Below, in pieces: positions 27,012-34,453 of a DNA stretch of 60,435 nucleotides. The stretch covers positions 1 through 60,435 of the forward strand of contig JAFGVP010000129.1 of assembly GCA_016937945.1 (NCBI GenBank), in the 5' to 3' direction. The notes under the pieces were generated by a model. It had not been told where the DNA came from, ran no database searches, and saw nothing but the letters and a program-made list of their open reading frames with translations. The DNA is from Pontiellaceae bacterium (GTDB taxonomy: Bacteria; Verrucomicrobiota; Kiritimatiellia; Kiritimatiellales; Pontiellaceae). The translations under genes and the position numbers were made by a program. Each line of letters begins with the position of its first letter. Within the stretch, counting starts at the first letter, position 1.

Positions 27012-28186
27012 TGAATGGAATTCATCCAAAGCGCCTTGACTGGGTAATGCTCGGAACGATTTTGATGCTGATCGGGCTGAGCGTGGCCTTCATTTTCAGC
27101 GCGCAGTTTAAATCGGATGATGTATACGGCAATAACTGGCTGAAGCAGCTGGTTTTTGCCGGCATGGGGTTGTGCGCCTATTTCGGGCTGGTCTGGTACG
27201 ACTACAACAACGTGGCGCGGCTGGCCTGGTTTATTTATGGCGGCGCTATGGTGCTCCTGCTGCTCGTATTCGTCTTTCCGGCCGTGAACGGAGCACATCG
27301 CTGGATTCCGCTTCCGGGCTTTACGCTGCAGGCCTCGGAAATCGGCAAGATTGCGGTGGTGATCGGCCTTTCGGCTTACCTTTCGGCGCCGGACCGCGAC
27401 ATGGACGAGTGGAAAACCTTTTTCACGGCGGCGGCGATTGTCGGCGTTCCCTTCCTGCTGATTGCGGCGGAACCGGACCTGAGTACTTCGCTCACGCTTG
27501 CACCGATCACGCTGGCCATCATGCTCTACTGCGGCCTGCAGCGGCGTCTGCTGCTCATCGGCGCCGCAGCAGTAGTCCTGATGGCGACGTTGATCTGTTT
27601 CTGGATCAAGTATGAGGACTCGCCGGAAATCAGGGCCCTGCCGAAGGAGGAACAGCCGCGTATCATACTGCCGCGCATGCCGTTCCTTGCGGATTACCAG
27701 AAGGGCCGCATCAAGGTGTTCCTCACCGAGGATCACGACCTTGCCAACGCCGGATGGAACAAGCTGCAGTCGCAGATCGCCGTAGGCTCCGGCGGCCTGG
27801 CCGGCAAAGGCTACCTGAACGGGACTCAGAACATTCTGGGCTTTCTGCCCCGGACGGTGGCGCCCACGGATTTTATCTTCTGCGTGATTGCGGAAGAGAC
27901 CGGATTTCTGGGTGGAGCGGGTTTTGCCCTGCTCTACTCGCTGTTGTTAGGACGATGTATGTGGGCCTCGATTAAGGCCCGGGATGAGTTTGGGCGGCTC
28001 GTGGCGCTGGGAATCGGCGTCATGTTGTTCTGCCATGTGTTTGTGAACATTGCGATGACGATCGGTATTCTGCCGATCACGGGATTGCCGCTGCCCCTGA
28101 TGAGCTACGGCGGATCCTTCATGATTAGCATCATGATCGCGCTCGGATTGGTACAGAGTGTGTACCACCGAAGAAGAATTAGATAA
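27011..28186 (+). CDS. rodA: Peptidoglycan glycosyltransferase RodA (SEDS family)
   Basis: I choose ATG 27011 (391 aa). It overlaps the last base of the mrdA stop and has GGAGG 7 nt upstream; a GTG one codon earlier is the alternative. About ten membrane segments are present. Family signatures are 'LPGFTLQASEIGKIAVVIGL' (about residues 100-120), the large periplasmic loop with 'LQSQIAVGSGGLAGKGY' and 'FLPRTVAPTDFIFCVIAEETGFLG' (about 250-300), and the C-terminal 'PLPLMSYGGS'. RodA polymerises glycan strands from lipid II and pairs with PBP2, encoded just upstream. The loop after the central membrane helices (EDSPEIRALPKEEQPRI) is somewhat long and charged. The operon continues into rng after 11 bp. 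Confidence 0.95.
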   Translation: MNGIHPKRLDWVMLGTILMLIGLSVAFIFSAQFKSDDVYGNNWLKQLVFAGMGLCAYFGLVWYDYNNVARLAWFIYGGAMVLLLLVFVFPAVNGAHRWIPLPGFTLQASEIGKIAVVIGLSAYLSAPDRDMDEWKTFFTAAAIVGVPFLLIAAEPDLSTSLTLAPITLAIMLYCGLQRRLLLIGAAAVVLMATLICFWIKYEDSPEIRALPKEEQPRIILPRMPFLADYQKGRIKVFLTEDHDLANAGWNKLQSQIAVGSGGLAGKGYLNGTQNILGFLPRTVAPTDFIFCVIAEETGFLGGAGFALLYSLLLGRCMWASIKARDEFGRLVALGIGVMLFCHVFVNIAMTIGILPITGLPLPLMSYGGSFMISIMIALGLVQSVYHRRRIR

Positions 28187-28197
28187 GGAGAGAGACC

Positions 28198-29784
28198 ATG
28201 TTTAAAAAGCTGAAATCCTTTGGCGGAAACAAGCGTGAGCAAAAGGAAATCATTATTAATATCGAACCGCTTGAAACGCGTGTGGCCGTACTCGATGACG
28301 GCCGGCTCGATAACTTTCACATTGAGCGGCCGGACGACAACCGTATCGTCGGCAGCATTTTCAAGGGCAAGATCCAGAATCTGGAAGACGGCCTGCAGGC
28401 GGCATTCGTGGATATCGGACTCAAAAAGAATGCCTTTATCCACTACTGGGACATGATTCCGGAGGATGCCGCCCGCCTTGAACGCGAAGAGGGAATCCGC
28501 GCCAAGAATTCCACTTCGCGCCGCAAGAAATACAAACCCGGCGAAATGGAAAAGATTTTCCCGATCGGTTCGGAAATCATTGTGCAGGTCACCAAGGATG
28601 CCATCGGCACCAAGGGCCCGCGCGTGACGGCCAACCTGAGTATTCCCGGCCGCTTCCTGGTCATGATGCCGGGCACGCACCTGAAGGGTATTTCGCGCAA
28701 GATTGACGACATCAAGGAGCGCAACCGCCTCAAGAAGATTCTCACCCGCCTGCCGGTTCCGGAAAACCTCGGCCTGATCGTCCGTACCGCCGGTTCCGGC
28801 ACCCGCAAGGTCAGCTTTGCCCGCGATGCGCGTACCCTGTTCGAAATCTGGAACGACATCGAAAAAGGGATCAAGGAAACGCCGGCGCCGTGCTGCCTCT
28901 ATTCCGAGCCGAAGCTGGCCGAACGGGTGGTCCGCGACTACCTGACGGAAGACATCGACCGGATCTACATCGATAACCGCGAAATGTATGAAATCACCCG
29001 CCAGATCATTGCCAAATTTTCGCGGCGCTCGCGGAACTGGGTGCAGCTCTACGGTGGCGAAGAACCGATCTTCGACTATTTCGAAGTCGAAAAGCAGATT
29101 GAATCGGCGTACCGCCGTAAGGTCTGGATGAAGTCCGGCGCCTACCTGATCTTCGATGAAACCGAAGCGCTCGTGGCGATCGACGTCAATACCGGACGGC
29201 ACAAGGGCAGCAAGTCGCAGGAAGAAGCAATTCTTGAAGTGAATCTGGAATCCGCCGAGGAAGTCGCCCGTCAGCTGCGCCTGCGTAATGTGGGCGGTCT
29301 GGTGATCGTCGACTTCATCGACATGAAGTCGAAACGCGACCAGACGGCCGTCTACCGGGCTCTCAAGGAAGCGTTGAAAAAGGACCGTGCCCGCACAAAC
29401 GTTTTGCAGATTTCCCAGCTCGGCCTGCTCGAAATGACGCGTCAGCGCGTGGAGGAAAGTATCTACACTTCGGCCTACACCGACTGCCACTACTGCCGCG
29501 GCCGCGGCCGCGTAAAATCCCCGCTCTCCATGAGCGTCGAAATCCAGCGCCGCGTCAGCGAATGCATGCGCAAGGATCGCAACGGAACGCACTCCATGCG
29601 CGTCACCGTGAATCCGCAGGTGCTTGACCGCCTCCGCAAGGAAGACGAACAGGCGCTCATCGACATGGAGCAGAAGTTCCACGGCCATCTCACCTTTGTC
29701 TCGGATGCCCACTTCCACATCGAGGAGTTCACCATCATCAACGACGACAACGGCCGGGAACTTTTCTCTAGTATCGAGAGCTGA
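28198..29784 (+). CDS. rng: Ribonuclease G/E family endoribonuclease
   Basis: This 528-aa protein is RNase G-sized, without the long scaffold tail of RNase E. An S1 RNA-binding domain lies at about residues 38-130 ('GSIFKGKIQNLEDGLQAAFV'). Catalytic metal-binding aspartates are D329 in 'VAIDVNTG' and D372 in 'VDFIDMKSKRDQ', 43 residues apart as in E. coli RNase E (303/346). The Zn-link 'DCHYCRGRGR' follows near 430. It cleaves single-stranded AU-rich RNA with 5'-monophosphate preference and takes part in rRNA maturation and mRNA decay in the cytoplasm. RBS AAGGAG precedes the ATG. It lies 11 bp after rodA; in E. coli rng (cafA) also follows mreBCD, so the link with shape genes is conserved. 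Confidence 0.96.
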   Translation: MFKKLKSFGGNKREQKEIIINIEPLETRVAVLDDGRLDNFHIERPDDNRIVGSIFKGKIQNLEDGLQAAFVDIGLKKNAFIHYWDMIPEDAARLEREEGIRAKNSTSRRKKYKPGEMEKIFPIGSEIIVQVTKDAIGTKGPRVTANLSIPGRFLVMMPGTHLKGISRKIDDIKERNRLKKILTRLPVPENLGLIVRTAGSGTRKVSFARDARTLFEIWNDIEKGIKETPAPCCLYSEPKLAERVVRDYLTEDIDRIYIDNREMYEITRQIIAKFSRRSRNWVQLYGGEEPIFDYFEVEKQIESAYRRKVWMKSGAYLIFDETEALVAIDVNTGRHKGSKSQEEAILEVNLESAEEVARQLRLRNVGGLVIVDFIDMKSKRDQTAVYRALKEALKKDRARTNVLQISQLGLLEMTRQRVEESIYTSAYTDCHYCRGRGRVKSPLSMSVEIQRRVSECMRKDRNGTHSMRVTVNPQVLDRLRKEDEQALIDMEQKFHGHLTFVSDAHFHIEEFTIINDDNGRELFSSIES

Positions 29785-29829
29785 AAAACCACATCCTGTG
29801 AACTTTAAGCCAGAAAAGGGGTAAACATC

Positions 29830-30864
29830 ATGAGCGTAGCAAGAACGGCATTCGGACACACAACGCGTGGAGAAGAAGTGGACGAGTATATCCTGAAAAA
29901 CGCTTCCGGGATGAAGGTCAAGGTTATCACCTACGGAGCAGCGATCGTTTCGATCGAAGCGCCGGACGCAAAGGGTCACATGGCGGATGTGGTTCTTGGA
30001 TTTGATGATATGGCTGGCTACCTCAGCACGGGAAACCCCTATTTCGGCTGCTGCTGCGGACGTTTTGCCAACCGGCTGGCCAAAGGGACCTTCACGATTG
30101 ACGGCACTGAATATTCGGTTGCCATCAACAATGGTCCCAACGGCCTGCACGGGGGGCTGGTCGGGTTCGACAAAAAAGTCTGGAAGGCGGAAATTGTCGG
30201 CGACGGCGCCGTTAAGCTCTCGTTGCTGAGTCCCGATGGTGAAGAGGGCTATCCGGGCAATCTCGCGGTGGAGCTGATTTATACGCTGACCGATGAGAAT
30301 GAACTGAAGCTGGAATACCGTGCCACGACGGACCGGAAGACGATTCTCAACCTGACCAACCACAGTTATTTCAACCTGGCAGGAAGCGGTTCGGTGCACA
30401 ACCACCTGATCCACATCAATGCCGACCGCTACACGGTGGTCGACGAGCATTCCACGCCGACCGGCGAGCTGCGTCCGGTGGCCGGCACGGAAATGGATCT
30501 GCTGGAAGCGACCCCGATCGGGAAGAATATCCATCAGGTGCAGGGTCTTGGCTACGACCATAACTACTGCATCAACCAGGCGGCAGCTGGCGAGCTGACG
30601 GTTGCGGCGTTTGTTGTGGAACCGCACAGCGGACGTACGATGGAATGCCTGACCACGGAACCCGGGGTGCAGTTTTACACCGGCAACTACATCGAGCATG
30701 TGAAGGGAAAGAACGGGGCGATTTATGACAAACAGGAAGGCTTCTGCCTGGAAACCCAGCACTATCCGGACAGCCCGAACCATCCGGAATTCCCGTCCAC
30801 GGAACTGAAACCCGGCGATACCTACACCCAGACCACCATCTACCGCTTCGGTGTGCAGGACTGA
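29830..30864 (+). CDS. galM: Aldose 1-epimerase (galactose mutarotase)
   Basis: This 344-aa protein matches the usual GalM length. It interconverts alpha and beta anomers of hexoses in the cytoplasm. Conserved elements are 'GRFANRLAKGTFTIDG' (77-92), the catalytic histidine in 'NLTNHSYFNLAG' (H178), 'GYDHNYCI' (241-248), 'TTEPGVQFYTGNY' and the catalytic glutamate in 'GFCLETQHYPDSPNHP' (E308). No signal peptide is present. It lies 45 bp after rng and is likely the last gene of the shape operon transcript, since a strong terminator follows. No other galactose genes are nearby, so it may serve general sugar catabolism. Confidence 0.95.
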   Translation: MSVARTAFGHTTRGEEVDEYILKNASGMKVKVITYGAAIVSIEAPDAKGHMADVVLGFDDMAGYLSTGNPYFGCCCGRFANRLAKGTFTIDGTEYSVAINNGPNGLHGGLVGFDKKVWKAEIVGDGAVKLSLLSPDGEEGYPGNLAVELIYTLTDENELKLEYRATTDRKTILNLTNHSYFNLAGSGSVHNHLIHINADRYTVVDEHSTPTGELRPVAGTEMDLLEATPIGKNIHQVQGLGYDHNYCINQAAAGELTVAAFVVEPHSGRTMECLTTEPGVQFYTGNYIEHVKGKNGAIYDKQEGFCLETQHYPDSPNHPEFPSTELKPGDTYTQTTIYRFGVQD

Positions 30865-30928
30865 GCAGGATTCTAAGGAACCGGTGATTCTATGTGACGG
30901 TCCGGGGGCGTTGGATCGCCCGCAGGAT

Positions 30929-30970
30929 CAGGAGACTGTTTCGAACAGAAGCAGTCTCCTGTTTGTTTTC
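30929..30970 (+). terminator. Intrinsic terminator after galM
   Basis: CAGGAGACTG (30929-30938) and CAGTCTCCTG (30952-30961) form a perfect 10-bp stem with a 13-nt loop, followed by TTTGTTTTC. It closes the mreB-to-galM transcription unit and insulates the efflux operon downstream. Confidence 0.92.
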
Positions 30971-31057
30971 CAAACCCATTATCCAGAGCGTACGACGCAA
31001 GGCCGATAGATTCCGATTCAACATTGGATCCAAACGAAAGCCTTGACTCTGCACACA

Positions 31058-31103
31058 ATTCAATTACTCAATTGAATTTATTAATTCAATTAGAGGATTG
31101 AAT
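31058..31103 (+). promoter_or_regulatory. Two tandem 20-bp palindromic operators upstream of tetR
   Basis: The first site, 31058-31077, has arms ATTCAATT and AATTGAAT around a 4-bp centre. The second, 31084-31103, has arms ATTCAAT and ATTGAAT and ends one base before the start codon, covering the RBS (AGAGG). The two 20-mers match at 16 of 20 positions, starts 26 bp apart. TTGACT at 31043-31048 is a candidate -35 element. Paired palindromes next to a TetR gene are the usual arrangement for autorepression; binding by this regulator is inferred. Confidence 0.85.
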
Positions 31104-31104
31104 C

Positions 31105-31755
31105 ATGGCGACTCCTTCAAAACGCAGGAATAAGACCTGCTTGAAACTGCTCGATGCAGCATCCGAAATCTTTGCCCGGAAAGGTTTCCGTGACACGACG
31201 GTTGCTGAAATCTGCGAGGCCGCCGGCGCTAATATTGCTGCGGTTCATTATCATTTCGGGGATAAAGAAACGCTCTACGAAGAGGTCTGGCGCTATGCCT
31301 TTTCCATCAGCGAAGAGGCGTACCCGATCGATGGCGGCGTTCCGGATGATGCTTCGGTCGAGGAACTGCTTTTCGGTTATGCCTCCGCCGTGCTGAACCG
31401 CATTTTTTCCGAAGGGCCGGAAGGCCGGGCCGCCCGGCTGTTTTGTCAGGAAATGGCGGCGCCGACGCTTGCGCTCGAACGGATCCTGAACGAAGCCATC
31501 CTTCCGCAGCATCAGCAGGTTGAAAAAATCGTCATAAAGGTGCTGGGCAGCGATATTCCTGATCCCCTGCTGCAGCTGGGCAAACACAGCATCGCCGGAC
31601 TCTGCGCGTTCTTTAATTTCAGTGCTCCGCTCCGGGAAATCGTAATGAAACGCAAGACCCTGACCCCCTTTGAGATCGAATTTATCGCCCATTACGTGGC
31701 CCGTTTTTCGTATGGCGGGCTGATGGCCGTGAAAGACGGGATGGGTCTCATATGA
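31105..31755 (+). CDS. TetR/AcrR family transcriptional regulator (CerR-like C-terminus)
   Basis: This 216-aa protein has an N-terminal TetR helix-turn-helix at about residues 10-56 ('LDAASEIFARKGFRDTTVAEICEAAGANIAAVHYHFGDKE', split here only by description: helices 1-3 with the YHF motif). The ligand-binding half resembles the CerR/DUF1956 type ('EGRAARLFCQEMAAPT', 'FFNFSAP'). It is expected to repress its own operon through the two palindromes just upstream and release them on binding an unknown small molecule. Its stop overlaps the start of the outer-membrane factor gene (ATGA), so regulator and pump are one transcript and any derepression also raises repressor level. Confidence 0.92.
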   Translation: MATPSKRRNKTCLKLLDAASEIFARKGFRDTTVAEICEAAGANIAAVHYHFGDKETLYEEVWRYAFSISEEAYPIDGGVPDDASVEELLFGYASAVLNRIFSEGPEGRAARLFCQEMAAPTLALERILNEAILPQHQQVEKIVIKVLGSDIPDPLLQLGKHSIAGLCAFFNFSAPLREIVMKRKTLTPFEIEFIAHYVARFSYGGLMAVKDGMGLI

Positions 31756-33305
31756 AGACCGGGCACGCGCCTTTATGGATTGCTCCCGCCCTGCTGCTTG
31801 GCGGCTGCACGCTTTTTTCCCCGCCCGACCGCAGCGAACTGAAAACCGACCTTCCAGCCGCATTTTCACAGGCGGGCGAAGGGATCGTGAGCAATGATGT
31901 ATGGTGGACCGATTTTGGATCGCCGGAGCTGAATGCGCTGATCGAAGAAGTACTGACCGAAAGCCCGTCGATTCAGCAGGCCTGGGCGCGCCTGCAACAG
32001 GCCGAGGCCATGGCGCGACAGGTAGGAGCCGCCCGGTTGCCGACGGTCGGCTATTTTGCAGATGCCAAAGTAACGAAAGCAAAGATCCCCTCTCCGCTTG
32101 CGGATATCCAAAGCACGCTGGAAGACTATACGGAATCATCGCTCCCCTTCAATCAGGACACGCTCGAACAGATCCGCAGTTCGTGGGAAAACATTACCGG
32201 AACAACACTTCCATCAAGCCAGGCGCTGCCGGAAAATATTTATTCTACATGGGAAAGCTATGACATCGGCCTGAGCGCGGGCTATGAAGTGGATTTATGG
32301 GGACGGGTCCGGTCGCAGACCGAGGCGGCCACGCTGGACCGGGCGGCATCACAGCAGGATCTCGATGCGGTTGCCATGACCCTCACGGCACAGGTGGCGG
32401 AACTCTGGGCCGGCATTATTTCCCAGCGGAACCAGACGGAGCTGATTCGTCAGCAGCTGGAATCGAACAAAAAACGGCTGGAACTGATTGAGCTGCACTT
32501 CCGGCAATCGACCGCCGGCGCTCTGGATGTCCTGCAGCAGCGGCAGGTGGTGGAAGCGGATCGATCCCGGATTCCCCTCTATGCAGTGAGTGAAACCCTG
32601 CGTGAGAACCAACTGGCCGTTCTGCTGGGGCGCACCACCGCAAATGCCCCGGAAATCCGTCAGAGCAACCTTCCCGTTCCGGAGCCGCTGCCGGCCACCG
32701 GGATTCCGGCGGATCTGCTGGCCAACCGGCCGGACGTCCAGTCGGCATGGCTTCGACTTCTGGCCGCTGACCTGCGCGTAAGCTCGGCAAAAGCGGACCG
32801 GCTTCCGGCGATCCGCCTCACCGCCACCGCCTCTTATGGAAACAGCCCCGTTGAGTTTTCGGACATTCTGGATAACTGGGCCGCGAATCTGGCCGCCGGG
32901 CTGACCGGTCCGCTTTTCGACGGAGGACGGCGCAAATCCGAAGTACGCCGAGCCCGGGCCGTGGCGGATGAACGAATTGCGGCTTATCGGAATACGGTAC
33001 TCAATGCGATCAGGGAAGTGGAGGATGCGTTGGCGAAAGAGGCGGCGCAGCGGGAATACATGGAGGCGCTCGAACGACGGCTGGAGACGGCGAGGGCCTC
33101 GTACAATGAAGCGGTGAACCGCTACCTCAACGGCGCTCTCGACTATACTGCGGCCCTGTTCCAGCTCAACACACTGCAGGGCGTCGAACGCGAAACCGCA
33201 GAGGCTCGTTATACCCTGTTTATCTACCGCATTGCGCTCTATCGCGCACTGGGCGGACATCCGATTCATCACGCTGTATCTGCCAAACCGGAGACCGATT
33301 CATGA
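31752..33305 (+). CDS. Outer-membrane efflux lipoprotein (OMF, NodT/OprM-like)
   Basis: This 517-aa lipoprotein precursor has lipobox LLGGC (acylated Cys19). The mature part has the two OEP repeats typical of TolC/OprM channels. 'VWWTDFGSPELNALIEEVLTES' opens the first (about residue 51), with 'GYEVDLWGRVR' (about 177) as the conserved OprM signature. 'ANRPDVQSAWLRLLAADLRV' opens the second (about 330), followed by 'AGLTGPLFDGGRR'. An unusual stretch at about residues 110-165 (between 'FADAKVTKAKIPSPL' and 'STWESYDIGL') is rich in Ser and Asp and appears inserted in the first extracellular loop. It forms the outer-membrane exit duct of the pump encoded downstream. It overlaps both neighbours by 4 bp. 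Confidence 0.94.
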   Translation: MKTGHAPLWIAPALLLGGCTLFSPPDRSELKTDLPAAFSQAGEGIVSNDVWWTDFGSPELNALIEEVLTESPSIQQAWARLQQAEAMARQVGAARLPTVGYFADAKVTKAKIPSPLADIQSTLEDYTESSLPFNQDTLEQIRSSWENITGTTLPSSQALPENIYSTWESYDIGLSAGYEVDLWGRVRSQTEAATLDRAASQQDLDAVAMTLTAQVAELWAGIISQRNQTELIRQQLESNKKRLELIELHFRQSTAGALDVLQQRQVVEADRSRIPLYAVSETLRENQLAVLLGRTTANAPEIRQSNLPVPEPLPATGIPADLLANRPDVQSAWLRLLAADLRVSSAKADRLPAIRLTATASYGNSPVEFSDILDNWAANLAAGLTGPLFDGGRRKSEVRRARAVADERIAAYRNTVLNAIREVEDALAKEAAQREYMEALERRLETARASYNEAVNRYLNGALDYTAALFQLNTLQGVERETAEARYTLFIYRIALYRALGGHPIHHAVSAKPETDS

Positions 33306-34453
33306 AAAAAGTATTCACCATACTGATCTGCCTTTGCCTGCTGATCTCGGCGGCAGCCATCTCGGCGGCCCTCATCATTACCGCCCCGAAAGCGGAAAAA
33401 AGTGATCAGGTCAAAACGGTGCCGCTGGTGGAAACCATGCCGCTTCAATCCTCCAATGAAATCCTTGTGCTGGAGGCGGCGGGCGCAGTCCTTCCGGCCG
33501 AAGAGGTCATATTGAGAGCCCGCATCAACAGTGAGGTCGCAGCACTTCACCCGGAGTTTATCGAGGGCGGCATGGTCCATAAAAACGACACCCTGTTGAC
33601 GCTGGACCCGCAGGATTATGAGCTGGCATTGGCTCAGGCCAGATCAAGCCTTGAGCAGGCGCGTCTTGCACTGGCACTGGAAAAAGGACAGCAGGATATC
33701 GCCCGGCGTGAATGGGCAATGCTGGATATCGAGCGCACCGCAACGGATGACGAAGAGGCGCTGGCCCTTCGCATTCCACACCTGCAGGCCCGGGAAGCGG
33801 CACTGGAAGCCGCCGAAGCCGCCTATAAAAAAGCGGAGATCAATCTTGAGCGGACACAGATCAAAGCCCCGTTTAATGCCGTCGTCACCGTTCGCAACGT
33901 CAATATCGGCTCGCAGGCATCCGTACAGGATATTCTCGGCGGAATTGCCGGAACCGATGCGTTCTGGATCAAGGCATCGATTCCGGTCGATCGGCTTCCC
34001 CTGCTCCATATTCCCGGCAGCGAAGTCTCGGCGGTCTCTGTCAGCGGCGCGGCGCATCGGGGAACCGTGGTCCGGCGCATGGCGCAGCTGACGAAGAACG
34101 GACGCATGGCGCAGGTGCTGATCGAAGTGGACGACCCGCTGTGCCTGACGCCGGAAAAGAAGGATATCAAACCGCTGCTGCTCGGCGAATATGTCCGGCT
34201 TTCGATTCAGGGTGATGAACTGCAGCAGGTTTTCCGGATCCCGCGCAAGGCGCTGCGCGAAGGGGATACGATCTGGATTGCCACCGCGGAAAACACGCTG
34301 TCGATCCGCACGGTGAACATCCGCTGGAGGGATAGTGATTCGCTGCTGATTGACGGCCCCATCAAAGATGGCGAGCGCCTGATTGTATCGGCGCTCACCG
34401 CCCCGATTGACGGTATTGAGCTACAGCCCGAAAATGGAAGCGAAGCACGATGA
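33302..34453 (+). CDS. RND efflux periplasmic adaptor (MFP/HlyD family)
   Basis: This 383-aa protein has a single N-terminal membrane segment (about residues 4-28) with no lipobox. The barrel-sandwich/lipoyl halves flank a helical hairpin: 'INSEVAALHPEFIEGGMVHKN' (about 77-97), then an Ala/Glu-rich coiled coil at about 105-185 ('LALAQARSSLEQARLAL'), then 'KAPFNAVVTVRNVNIGSQ' (about 190-207). Beta-barrel and membrane-proximal domains follow. The adaptor bridges the inner-membrane RND pump and the outer-membrane factor. It is translationally coupled to both neighbours by ATGA overlaps, so the complex is made in balanced amounts. Confidence 0.93.
   Translation: MKKVFTILICLCLLISAAAISAALIITAPKAEKSDQVKTVPLVETMPLQSSNEILVLEAAGAVLPAEEVILRARINSEVAALHPEFIEGGMVHKNDTLLTLDPQDYELALAQARSSLEQARLALALEKGQQDIARREWAMLDIERTATDDEEALALRIPHLQAREAALEAAEAAYKKAEINLERTQIKAPFNAVVTVRNVNIGSQASVQDILGGIAGTDAFWIKASIPVDRLPLLHIPGSEVSAVSVSGAAHRGTVVRRMAQLTKNGRMAQVLIEVDDPLCLTPEKKDIKPLLLGEYVRLSIQGDELQQVFRIPRKALREGDTIWIATAENTLSIRTVNIRWRDSDSLLIDGPIKDGERLIVSALTAPIDGIELQPENGSEAR

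Noticed and set aside
25218-27029. A 603-codon minus-strand open frame opposite mrdA
   Set aside because: It is a mirror of the strongly supported PBP2 gene with no recognisable family, signal peptide or RBS.
28105-30783. An 892-codon open frame on the minus strand opposite rng and galM
   Set aside because: It lies fully antisense to two well-identified genes, has no RBS or domain motif, and its composition is a by-product of GC-biased third codon positions on the sense strand.
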